From NCBI GenBank assembly GCA_031374935.1, contig JANMHB010000200.1:1-14313 (forward strand): a stretch of DNA of 14,313 nt. The letters run 5' to 3'. The notes under the pieces are model-generated. The model was not told the DNA's origin. It did not search any database and saw only the letters and a program-made list of their open reading frames with translations. This document shows, piece by piece, positions 7,227-14,313 of the stretch. The translations under genes and the position numbers were made by a program. Source of the stretch: JACMLX01 sp031374935. Its GTDB lineage: Bacteria > Gemmatimonadota > Gemmatimonadetes > Gemmatimonadales > Gemmatimonadaceae. Positions within the stretch are counted from its first letter, which is position 1, and every line of letters begins with the position of its first letter.

Positions 7227-9140
7227 TTACGAGGGCAGTTCGTTCACCGCCCTCCGCGCCTCATCGATCGCCGCATCAGTGTACGAGTACGCCGCCGCAT
7301 CCGCATTCGCGATCGCGATCCGCCCGAATGGTCGCCGCGCCACCTCACACGGCATTTCGCCACCGTCAACCCAGAACGGGTCCGCCAGCGAGTTGTACTG
7401 ATAGGCGTACCCATGCGGCCAGCGATTCACGGTGATGCCAAGGATATCCGCCGCGGGATCGAAGCCACCGCCGCCGAACATGCGCCCGAGCTGATCGCGG
7501 ACGCCACGCTCGATGGTCTCGAACGGCGTCGCCAGCAGCTCGGCGCGACCGATCGTGTGCTGGAGCGGCCCAGCCAACCCAGGCTTGCAGGCGGCCCGAT
7601 TCATGTGCAGCACGACTGGCTCAGCCGGCGATGTGCTGTGTGCGTAGCCACCCATGCTCACCGGAAAATCCAGCGTGGTGGATGCATGCCACATCCCCGG
7701 GCTCGACACGCTGCTCACCTGCAGCGCCTGGAGCGCAGTCCACTGCCGGATGAATACGTTGGTGTAGACGATCGGCACCTTCTTCGCATACCGGAGCGCG
7801 GCACGCTGCGGTACCGGCAGCTCGGGAGCAATGTGCGGAATGACGTGGTGCCAGCAGGCGAGGATGGTGTTGCGGGCTCGCGTGCGATACAGCTTGCCGT
7901 CGCGCACGTAATGGACGGTCACCTCCCGCGCCGATTCCACCGGGCCTTCGTGCGCGACGTGAACGACGGTGGCATCGAGCCGGATGCGCGTGCGCGAGGA
8001 TTGCTGGTCGAGTTTCGCATAGTCGACACGCGCAGTGACGATGGTGTCAGCGGTGCTGCCTGGCACGGCCTCCGGGATCATCCGTCGCACCAGCAGTCGT
8101 GCAATCGATGCGTTACCATCGGGGAAGTGGAAGTAGTACGCGTCGGCGTCGGCACTGTGCATCGAGTCGTAGTTCTGCCCGGGTCCATCGGCCTGATCGA
8201 GCGCCATGCCCTGAAAGCCCGGGAGCCCGAGTGCGAACGCATCCTGCGCCGGCACCGCGTCCACACCGAAGCCAAACAGACTGTGTGTGCGCGTTTGAAA
8301 GAGTCCGAGCACACGCGGGTCCAATCCCCACACCTTCGTCACGAAGTCGGTGTAGCTGATGCGGGCGAGCTGCGCCTTCTTCGCCGCCGAGTCGAGGCCG
8401 GGCATCAGATCCCGCATCTCGGAGTTGAGCTGGATGATCTGCGCCTGTATGTCGGCGGGTAGCGGCGTACGCGAAAGAAACTCCGCGGATGGTGTGCGCG
8501 ATGCGCCGACCACCAATCGATCGTCGCCGAAGGTCTCGCGATCGAAAAACGTCGCCGGTCCGAGGCCGAGTGATGGGTAGAGGCCGCGATCGAGAACGGT
8601 GGCATAGCGCGAGACATCGATGCCGAGGTCCGTGATCAGGGCCTTCGCATTCTGTGAGTACGGCCGCGGGCTGTCGATCGACTGCGTGCCGCCGTAGCCG
8701 ATCCAGGTGCGGCCGTCATGGCTGAACTCGTTGCGCTTGGCGTGGCCGCCGAAGTCATCGTGATTGTCGAGGATCAGCACTCGCGCAGCGGCGCCGGCTT
8801 GCTCGCGGTAGTAGTGCGCGGCCGTGAGTCCGCTGATGCCGCCACCGACGACGATCAGGTCGTAGGTCTCGTGGGTCTCGATTGCATCGCCGAGTGCCCA
8901 GCCGGCGTCGCGCATGCGGTGCGCCACTTCGAACGAGCCGGCGTGATCGCCGCGCAGGCCGGTGAGGGCAGGCGGATAGGGGGCGTCGGCAGTTGTGCCC
9001 GCCTGACCGAGGCCTTCGGCGCCGAGTTCACCCGAACCGAGCACGGATGCGGCGCCGAGGCCCACGGTGACGGCCCCGATGAAGTCGCGCCGGCTGATGT
9101 CCCGGAACAGGCCGAGGTCTCGGTCGCGGGAGGCACTCAT
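7227..9140 (-). CDS. Tat-exported FAD-dependent oxidoreductase, spermidine-dehydrogenase-like
   Basis: This is a 637-residue flavoprotein. The N-terminus carries a twin-arginine signal, SRRDFIGAVTVGLGAAS (SRR at 16-18), so the folded enzyme is exported. PPALTGLRGDHAGSFEVAH (about 56-74) is a segment I associate with proteins annotated as spermidine dehydrogenase (SpdH) or NAD(P)-binding amine oxidase. The dinucleotide fold follows: YDLIVVGGGISGLTAAHYY (GGGISG at 99-104), with the ribose-binding acidic residue D125 in VLILDNHDDFGGHAKRNEF. The C-terminus GRIAIANADAAAYSY plus a final helix is typical of FAD amine oxidases. SpdH cleaves spermidine, but the substrate cannot be read from this sequence. 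The ATG at 9140 has no Shine-Dalgarno sequence, so the start is less certain, though the Tat motif supports it. A relic of a second copy's tail lies at 3672-3799. Confidence 0.85.
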   Translation of the reverse strand: MSASRDRDLGLFRDISRRDFIGAVTVGLGAASVLGSGELGAEGLGQAGTTADAPYPPALTGLRGDHAGSFEVAHRMRDAGWALGDAIETHETYDLIVVGGGISGLTAAHYYREQAGAAARVLILDNHDDFGGHAKRNEFSHDGRTWIGYGGTQSIDSPRPYSQNAKALITDLGIDVSRYATVLDRGLYPSLGLGPATFFDRETFGDDRLVVGASRTPSAEFLSRTPLPADIQAQIIQLNSEMRDLMPGLDSAAKKAQLARISYTDFVTKVWGLDPRVLGLFQTRTHSLFGFGVDAVPAQDAFALGLPGFQGMALDQADGPGQNYDSMHSADADAYYFHFPDGNASIARLLVRRMIPEAVPGSTADTIVTARVDYAKLDQQSSRTRIRLDATVVHVAHEGPVESAREVTVHYVRDGKLYRTRARNTILACWHHVIPHIAPELPVPQRAALRYAKKVPIVYTNVFIRQWTALQALQVSSVSSPGMWHASTTLDFPVSMGGYAHSTSPAEPVVLHMNRAACKPGLAGPLQHTIGRAELLATPFETIERGVRDQLGRMFGGGGFDPAADILGITVNRWPHGYAYQYNSLADPFWVDGGEMPCEVARRPFGRIAIANADAAAYSYTDAAIDEARRAVNELPS

Positions 9141-9279
9141 GCTGGGGAAGGGTAACCGTGGGCGCCGGTACGTGGAGGCCAGGCCGACGACGTGACCCGC
9201 AGAGAACCGGGCGCTGACGAAGCGGGCACGCGGCCTGCACGGTCGTCATCGAATCGAGATTCTTAAGGCCCTGGGAGGT

Positions 9280-12015
9280 TCATGGCACCCTGCGGGCGGA
9301 TGCTCGAGCGATCAGCTTGACGCACTCCACTACGACGAGCGGCACTGTCGTACACGCAACGACGAGTTCCCAGTCCTGCCACGACAGCGGGACAGTGCCC
9401 AGCACGCGCCGCAGGAGGGGAACTCGCACCGTAGCCAACTGCACCACCACACTAAAACCAATAGCCGCCAATAGCCACCTGTTCCTGAGCACGCTGGTGC
9501 TGAAAAGGGATCTGGTCTGCGAACGGGCATTGAGTGTGTGCGCGATCTGCACCATCGACAGGGTCATGAACGCCAGTGTCACCGCATGCGCGAGCCCGGT
9601 ACCTGTGTCGCCGTACCACTGCAATCCAACACGGAATGCCACCAGCGTGCAGGCCGCCAGCAGCATGCCTTGCCATGCGATCAGCCAGGCGATCGACCGC
9701 GTCATCAGCGGTTCGCGCGGATCGCGCGGCGGCTGACTCATAACCTGATCCCCGGCAGGCTCCATGGCCAGCGCCAGTGCGGGGAACAGATCGGTCACCA
9801 TGTTCAGCCACAGAATCTGCAACACCGCCAACGGCAACGGCCACCCCAGCATGATCGCCGTAAACACCGTCAGAATCTCCGCGAAGTTGCACGCGAAGAG
9901 GTAGCGGATGAAGCGCAGGATGTTGCTGACAATGACACGACCTTGCTCCACTGCGCCGACGATGGTCGCGAAGTTGTCGTCGGTGATGACGATATCGGCG
10001 GCATCCTTGGCGACGTCGGTCCCGCGAATACCCATCGCAATGCCGATGTCGGCAGTCTTGAGTGCCGGTGCATCGTTCACGCCATCCCCGGTCATCGCCA
10101 CCACTTCGCCCTGGCGTTGCAATGCCCCCACGATCTGCAACTTGTGCTCTGGCGTCACCCGTGCAAACACGGAGGTATCAGAGACGATCTTCTGCCAGCC
10201 GCCGTCGTCGAGACCGGTGAGCTCTTTGGCGTGCACGACCCGCATCGCATCGCCGTCCACGCCGACATCGAGGCCCAATTGATGTGCGATCTCCGTTGCG
10301 GTGGCCAGCTGATCACCGGTGATCATCACCACACGAATGCCGGCGGTGCGACAGGTATCGATCGTTTCCTTGACGCCATCGCTGAGCGGGTCGATCATAC
10401 CCGCAAGGCCCACGAAGGTCATCTCGCCCGCGAGGGCGGCGACGTCCTCCCCGTCGGCATCCGTCAGCGGACGATAGGCGAGTCCGAGGACGCGCAGCGC
10501 TTTGCCTGCCAATTCATCGTTCCGTTCACGCCAACGGGCGCGGGTCGCGTCGGTCATCGCTGAGCGCCCCTGCGCATCGAGCACCCAGGCACTCACGTCG
10601 AGCATCGCAGACGGTGCGCCTTTCGCGTACACGACGCGTGACGCGTCGGCGCCACGGTGCAACGTGAGCATCCGCCGTGTTTCGCTCTTGAACGGGAGCT
10701 CGCCGCTTCGTGGGAATGCCGCTTCGAGCTCCGGATGTGCCATGCCGGCTTTCTCGGCCAGCACGATCAACGCCACTTCGGTTGGATCGCCAAGAACCTT
10801 CACGTCGGCAGCGTTGCGCGTAATGGTGGCGTCATTGCAGAGTGCACCGATGCGAATGGCGAGGGCGACGGGATCATCCGCGACGGCGAGTGCCGTGCGG
10901 TCGATCACCTGCGCTCCGCTCTGCAGCGTACCTTCGGTCGAGTAGCCACTGCCTGTGACCTCGACCCGCTGTTCGCCGGCGAGAAGCACGCGGACGGTCA
11001 TCTGATTCTGCGTCAACGTGCCTGTCTTGTCGGTGCAGATCACCGTCGTCGAGCCAAGCGCCTCAACGGCCGGGAGGCTTCGCACCAGTGCGCGCATGCG
11101 CGCCATGCGTTGCATACCCACGGCCAGCGTCATGGTCGTGACGGCCAGCAACCCCTCAGGGACGGCGGCGATGGCCAGTGAGACACCGACCTCCAGCATG
11201 CGAAGGAGCTCGTTCCCTCGCAGCCAGCCCGCGACGACGATCACCGCACTCAGCACCAGCACGATCACCAGGATGGAGCGGTTCAACTGCGACAGCTTGT
11301 TCTCAAGCGGCGTGGCGCGATCAGTCACGTCGACAAGCATCGACCCGATGTGACCAAGTTCAGTGGCCACACCGGTGGTTGTCACCAAGGCGGTGCCGCG
11401 ACCGGCCATGACCGTGGCGCCCATGTGCACCATGCTGCTCCGGTCGCCGAGCGCAGCACCGCGCTCGGCCACCGCCGCCGTCGTCTTCGCCACCGGCAGC
11501 GATTCGCCGGTGAGCGACGACTCGTCGACTTGCATCTCGACGGACTCAGTCACTCGCGCATCTGCGGGAATGCGATCTCCCGCACTGAGCAGGACCAGAT
11601 CACCGGGCACCAGTTCTCGCGCCGGTATCTCCGCCTCTTTGCCGTCACGACGGATCCGAGCCACGGGCACGGCTTGCGTGCGCAGAGACTCAAGCGCACG
11701 GGCGGCCTTCCACTCGGTGCCAAACCCGATCAGTGCGTTGAGGACGATCACGACCAGAATGGCAACGCCTTCAGTGGTATCTCCCACCACGAACGCGATG
11801 GCGCTGGCGACCACGAGCAGCAGGACGATCAGGCTGCGAAACTGGTGTATCACTATCGCGAGCGAGGAACGCTGTCGCGCATTCGGGAGCACGTTCTCGC
11901 CGTGCTCAATCAGTCGCGCAGCCGCAACAGCGCCGCTCAGCCCGTCTGCCGTGCTCGCGCCAAGCTCGCGGGCGACATCGTCGATCTCCCGCGAGTGCCA
12001 CGTAGCGTCCGGCAT
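9280..12015 (-). CDS. P2-type cation-transporting ATPase (Ca2+/Mn2+-type)
   Basis: This is a 911-residue inner-membrane ion pump with an N-terminal cation-ATPase domain. The actuator loop is TGES (169-172). The transmembrane-4 motif is AVPEGL (E287). The phosphorylation site is D329 in DKTGT, the nucleotide-binding motif KGAPS is at 465-469, and the hinge motifs TGD (566-568) and TGDGVND (642-648) are present. Ion-site residues of the SERCA class are present: N710 and E713 in CNFAE, and N738, T741 and D742 in NMVTDLFPALAL. There is no CPC motif or metal-binding N-domain, so this is not a copper pump. The SERCA TM8 glutamate of site I appears to be missing (LNARSQTRSL instead of LSENQSL). That suggests one ion per cycle, as in some bacterial Ca2+ pumps. 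It begins 50 bases after the Met-rich gene, probably as one operon. The ribosome site is weak. Confidence 0.95.
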   Translation of the reverse strand: MPDATWHSREIDDVARELGASTADGLSGAVAAARLIEHGENVLPNARQRSSLAIVIHQFRSLIVLLLVVASAIAFVVGDTTEGVAILVVIVLNALIGFGTEWKAARALESLRTQAVPVARIRRDGKEAEIPARELVPGDLVLLSAGDRIPADARVTESVEMQVDESSLTGESLPVAKTTAAVAERGAALGDRSSMVHMGATVMAGRGTALVTTTGVATELGHIGSMLVDVTDRATPLENKLSQLNRSILVIVLVLSAVIVVAGWLRGNELLRMLEVGVSLAIAAVPEGLLAVTTMTLAVGMQRMARMRALVRSLPAVEALGSTTVICTDKTGTLTQNQMTVRVLLAGEQRVEVTGSGYSTEGTLQSGAQVIDRTALAVADDPVALAIRIGALCNDATITRNAADVKVLGDPTEVALIVLAEKAGMAHPELEAAFPRSGELPFKSETRRMLTLHRGADASRVVYAKGAPSAMLDVSAWVLDAQGRSAMTDATRARWRERNDELAGKALRVLGLAYRPLTDADGEDVAALAGEMTFVGLAGMIDPLSDGVKETIDTCRTAGIRVVMITGDQLATATEIAHQLGLDVGVDGDAMRVVHAKELTGLDDGGWQKIVSDTSVFARVTPEHKLQIVGALQRQGEVVAMTGDGVNDAPALKTADIGIAMGIRGTDVAKDAADIVITDDNFATIVGAVEQGRVIVSNILRFIRYLFACNFAEILTVFTAIMLGWPLPLAVLQILWLNMVTDLFPALALAMEPAGDQVMSQPPRDPREPLMTRSIAWLIAWQGMLLAACTLVAFRVGLQWYGDTGTGLAHAVTLAFMTLSMVQIAHTLNARSQTRSLFSTSVLRNRWLLAAIGFSVVVQLATVRVPLLRRVLGTVPLSWQDWELVVACTTVPLVVVECVKLIARASARRVP

Positions 12016-12065
12016 CAGGGTCGCGTCACGTCATGATCCCGTCGTGAACCGTTGCGCCTGTCGTC

Positions 12066-12755
12066 TCAGCGCGCGTCCGGCCGTCCCATCTTGCCGCTGG
12101 AATCGCCCGGCGAGCGCATACGCGAGTCACACAGCTTCAGGATCTCCGCAGCGTGCTCAGCAACCTTGGCGGCGTTCGGCGCGCTGCCCCTGACTTCGGT
12201 TTCGAGCATGCCGAGGTGGCTTTCGATTGCGGTCATCTGCGCCTGCATGTCACCCATCTTCATTGGCGGCATGGAATCGGTGCGCGTCGGTGTCGGCATT
12301 GGCATTGGCTTTGACATGGGCTTTGGCATCATGGAGTCTGGTCGCGCCGGGCGCATCATGGCGGCAGCAGAATCCTTTGCCATCGGCATACGCATGGTGG
12401 TGCCAACGCTCGACATCTGGGCCTGATGGTGCGCCTTCATCTGATCGAAGCTCCGTCGCATTTCAGCGGTCGCCGGTCGGGCGAGATCTGTGCTGACCAT
12501 GTTGGACCGACTCGCATCCGCATGGACGGCTCGAGCGAACGTTGCGAGGTTCTCGCCGTAGGCCATCGCCAGTGCGTGGTGCGGACCTGCCATCATGCCC
12601 TGCATGCCAGCGGCCGCAGGCGTGGCGCCGGAACGCTGACCTGTCGTGTCACGGACGATGGGTCGAACCTGCGCGCCTGCCAATCGTGTGTTCGTCATAG
12701 CGACCAGAAGCGGTAACACCACGCTCACTATTCGCTGAGCTGTTTGGGCTTTCAC
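12066..12755 (-). CDS. Methionine-rich exported protein, possible metal binder
   Basis: This is a 229-residue protein with a GTG start and GAGG four bases upstream. The signal peptide is about residues 1-28 (IVSVVLPLLVAM ... LAGAQ), so it acts in the periplasm or outside. I count 28 methionines (about 12%), densest at residues 111-172. There, Met alternates with Pro, Lys and Asp, as in PKPMSKPMPMPTPTRTD and SMPPMKMGDM. There are His pairs (GPHHALAM, KAHHQAQM). The C-terminal helix contains a single Cys (AAEILKLCDSR). Met/His-rich exported proteins often bind copper or silver, but I recognise no named family. The Met/Pro part is partly built from short GGCATT/GGCTTT-like repeats at about 12294-12325. 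The ATPase gene follows after 50 bases. The long frame, signal peptide and ribosome site make the gene likely real. Confidence 0.75.
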   Translation of the reverse strand: MKAQTAQRIVSVVLPLLVAMTNTRLAGAQVRPIVRDTTGQRSGATPAAAGMQGMMAGPHHALAMAYGENLATFARAVHADASRSNMVSTDLARPATAEMRRSFDQMKAHHQAQMSSVGTTMRMPMAKDSAAAMMRPARPDSMMPKPMSKPMPMPTPTRTDSMPPMKMGDMQAQMTAIESHLGMLETEVRGSAPNAAKVAEHAAEILKLCDSRMRSPGDSSGKMGRPDAR

Positions 12756-12757
12756 AA

Positions 12758-12792
12758 GACCTCGGTAGTGTGGATGCGGTACGTACGAGGTC
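12758..12792 (-). promoter_or_regulatory. Leader stem that would cover the ribosome site of the Met-rich gene
   Basis: On the minus-strand transcript, GACCTCG (12792-12786) pairs perfectly with CGAGGTC (12764-12758). With one bulged C the stem extends by two more pairs (TA/TA). The loop is about 21 bases. The right arm contains the GAGG Shine-Dalgarno site (12763-12760), which stands only four bases ahead of the GTG start. Folding would block ribosome entry. A self-complementary GTACGTAC sits in the loop-side arm. Whether this is a real translational switch is inference. Confidence 0.3.
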
Positions 12793-13068
12793 GCTGCGCC
12801 AAGTGCGCTGACCTCTGCCGTGCATCATTCTGACGGAGCACAGATCGTGCCGCATCATGTGTTGCTGCCCGTATTGATCGCGATTGGCGACAGATCTGCG
12901 TGGTGGACGATCAATTGGCTATAGTTTCGTCGAGCGCGACCAAATTGCAGGAAATGCACACACGAGCACGGCAGCCGGTTTCACCGCACATGTTCACACT
13001 GCGCCTGCGCTCTCCTCGCATGCGCACATCGCCTCCGTGGTCGAACCAACCTGTTCAGGGAATCCACT
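12793..13068. other. Divergent intergenic region
   Basis: Together with the Met-rich leader this forms a 313-base gap between divergent genes, so it should hold promoters for both. The only promoter-like element I see is an AT-richer patch on the plus strand with TATAGT at 12920-12925, without a good -35 box. AGGGA at 13057-13061 is the ribosome site for the phosphoketolase GTG at 13069. Short open frames here show no recognisable protein. Confidence 0.4.
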
Positions 13069-14313
13069 GTGACAACTGTCGTGCACAAGCCAGCTGACCC
13101 TGTCCTCACACGCGACGCGACCCTGCTCCTGATCGACGCCTACTGGCGCGCGGCAAACTTCCTCTCCGTTGGCCAGATCTATCTGCGTGCCAATCCCCTG
13201 GTACGTGAGCCACTGACGCTGGCGCATGTGAAACCTCGGCTGCTGGGACACTGGGGTACGACGCCGGGGCTGAATTTCATCTACGCGCACATGAATCGTG
13301 TCATCCGTGAGCAGGACACCAACGCGATGTTCATCGCCGGGCCCGGGCATGGTGGACCGGGCGTGGTGGCAAATACGTATCTCGAAGGAACGTACTCCGA
13401 GGTGTATCCGGCGGTGTCGCGTGACCTGGACGGATTGACCGCGCTGTGCACACAGTTTTCATATCCGGGGGGTATCCCGAGCCACGTGGCACCGGAAACG
13501 CCTGGATCAATTCACGAGGGCGGCGAACTCGGGTACGCCTTGCTGCATGCTTTCGGCGCGGCCTTCGACAACCCGGATCTGCTCGTCTGCTGTGTGATTG
13601 GCGATGGCGAGGCGGAAACCGGCGCGCTTGCCGCGAGCTGGCATTCCAACAAGTTTCTGGACGCAGCGCGCGATGGCGCCGTGCTGCCGATTCTGCATTT
13701 GAACGGCTACAAGATCGCCGGTCCGACGGTACTCGCCCGGATCCCGGAGTCGGAGCTGACATCGCTCATGCACGGCTACGGCTACGAACCGCATTACGTG
13801 AGCGGAGATGATCCGGCACAGATGCATGTGCTCATGGCCGAGGTGATGGACACGGTCATGTGTCGAATCCGGGCGATCCAACACGACGCGCGAGAGTTGG
13901 GCAATCAGGCCCGGCCGCAATGGCCTATGATCGTTCTCCGCTCACCGAAGGGCTGGACCGGGCCAGCGACGGTGGATGGCAAGCAAACGGAAGGATCGTG
14001 GCGCTCGCACCAGGTTCCGCTGTCTGGACTGGCCGATGATCCGGAGCATCTGGCACTTCTCGAAGAGTGGCTGCACAGCTATCGACCCGAGGAGCTCTTC
14101 TCGGCGGACGGCGCGTTGCGTCCGGAACTGGCGGCGCTGGCACCAGTCGGAGCGCGGCGCATGGGCGCGAATCCGCACGCCAATGGCGGCCTTCTTCTTC
14201 GCGATCTGGAGATGCCAGACTTTCGGGCGTACGCGGTGTCCGTGCTTGCGCCTGGTGCGGTCCTCGACGAGGCGACACGCGTCATGGGTCGATTCCTGCG
14301 CGATGTGATCCGC
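13069..14313 (+). CDS. xfp: Phosphoketolase, N-terminal part (3' end outside window)
   Basis: This thiamine-diphosphate enzyme of the cytoplasm splits xylulose-5-phosphate (and often fructose-6-phosphate) with phosphate. The products are acetyl phosphate and glyceraldehyde-3-phosphate or erythrose-4-phosphate. The window holds 415 codons with no stop, about half of the usual ~790-820 residues. GTG at 13069 follows AGGGA at a good distance. Family signatures are EGGELGY (150-156) and GAAFDNPDLLVCCVIGDGE (163-181). GDGEAETG with N212 in LNGYKIAGPT forms the diphosphate/Mg2+ site. Catalytic histidines known in the family map to H61 (GHWGTTPG), H94 (GPGHGGPG) and H139 (GIPSHVAPE). It is transcribed away from the Met-rich/ATPase pair. 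Acetate kinase or phosphotransacetylase often lies nearby, but would be beyond the edge. The gene looks intact as far as it goes. Confidence 0.96.
   Translation, partial: MTTVVHKPADPVLTRDATLLLIDAYWRAANFLSVGQIYLRANPLVREPLTLAHVKPRLLGHWGTTPGLNFIYAHMNRVIREQDTNAMFIAGPGHGGPGVVANTYLEGTYSEVYPAVSRDLDGLTALCTQFSYPGGIPSHVAPETPGSIHEGGELGYALLHAFGAAFDNPDLLVCCVIGDGEAETGALAASWHSNKFLDAARDGAVLPILHLNGYKIAGPTVLARIPESELTSLMHGYGYEPHYVSGDDPAQMHVLMAEVMDTVMCRIRAIQHDARELGNQARPQWPMIVLRSPKGWTGPATVDGKQTEGSWRSHQVPLSGLADDPEHLALLEEWLHSYRPEELFSADGALRPELAALAPVGARRMGANPHANGGLLLRDLEMPDFRAYAVSVLAPGAVLDEATRVMGRFLRDVIR

Noticed and set aside
7194..8462. Plus-strand open frame of 422 codons
   Set aside because: It is antisense to the FAD oxidoreductase, whose Tat signal and dinucleotide fold are clear. 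The composition is a shadow's.
12884..13072. Two small plus-strand ORFs ahead of phosphoketolase
   Set aside because: They overlap each other, have no ribosome site or domain, and lie in a likely promoter region.

Overview
The window is GC-rich, densely coded DNA from a free-living Gram-negative bacterium. The best guess is Gemmatimonadota. That guess rests on the mix of a long secreted Asp-box (sortilin/VPS10-type) propeller protein, a PEP-CTERM sorting signal, a Tat-exported flavoprotein, and frequent GTG/TTG starts. No rRNA or other phylogenetic marker is present, so the assignment is tentative. I found no tRNA, rRNA, CRISPR array, transposase or insertion sequence.

Layout, left to right. 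(1) On the plus strand, a catalase-peroxidase gene (katG), probably cut at its 5' end by the window edge, is followed by a short TTG-start gene for a two-helix membrane protein. (2) On the minus strand, at 2640-3799, a PEP-CTERM exported protein gene sits between two short gene relics. (3) On the minus strand, a 1003-residue secreted beta-propeller protein lies downstream of a Tat-exported FAD oxidoreductase of the spermidine-dehydrogenase-like type, with about 415 bases of apparently non-coding DNA between them. (4) Also on the minus strand, a methionine-rich exported protein lies 50 bases ahead of a P2-type cation ATPase and probably shares its transcript. (5) Divergently, on the plus strand, is the first half of a phosphoketolase gene that runs off the right edge.

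The most interesting structure is in region 2. Just after the stop of the propeller gene there is a degenerate copy of the last ~43 codons of the FAD oxidoreductase, broken by an in-frame stop. About 0.9 kb further along the same strand there is a copy of the last ~27 codons of the propeller gene, ending in its own stop. The relics have the same order and orientation as the intact pair. They look like the two tails of a second oxidoreductase-propeller module that was mostly deleted or replaced by the PEP-CTERM gene. The PEP-CTERM reading frame enters the propeller relic out of frame, misses its stop, and runs 66 codons beyond its sorting signal into the 3' end of the convergent membrane-protein gene.

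Functionally, katG handles peroxide. The flavoprotein and propeller act outside the cytoplasm. The Met-rich protein and ATPase suggest cation or metal handling. Phosphoketolase belongs to central carbon metabolism (xylulose-5-P/fructose-6-P to acetyl phosphate). The clusters do not obviously form one pathway.
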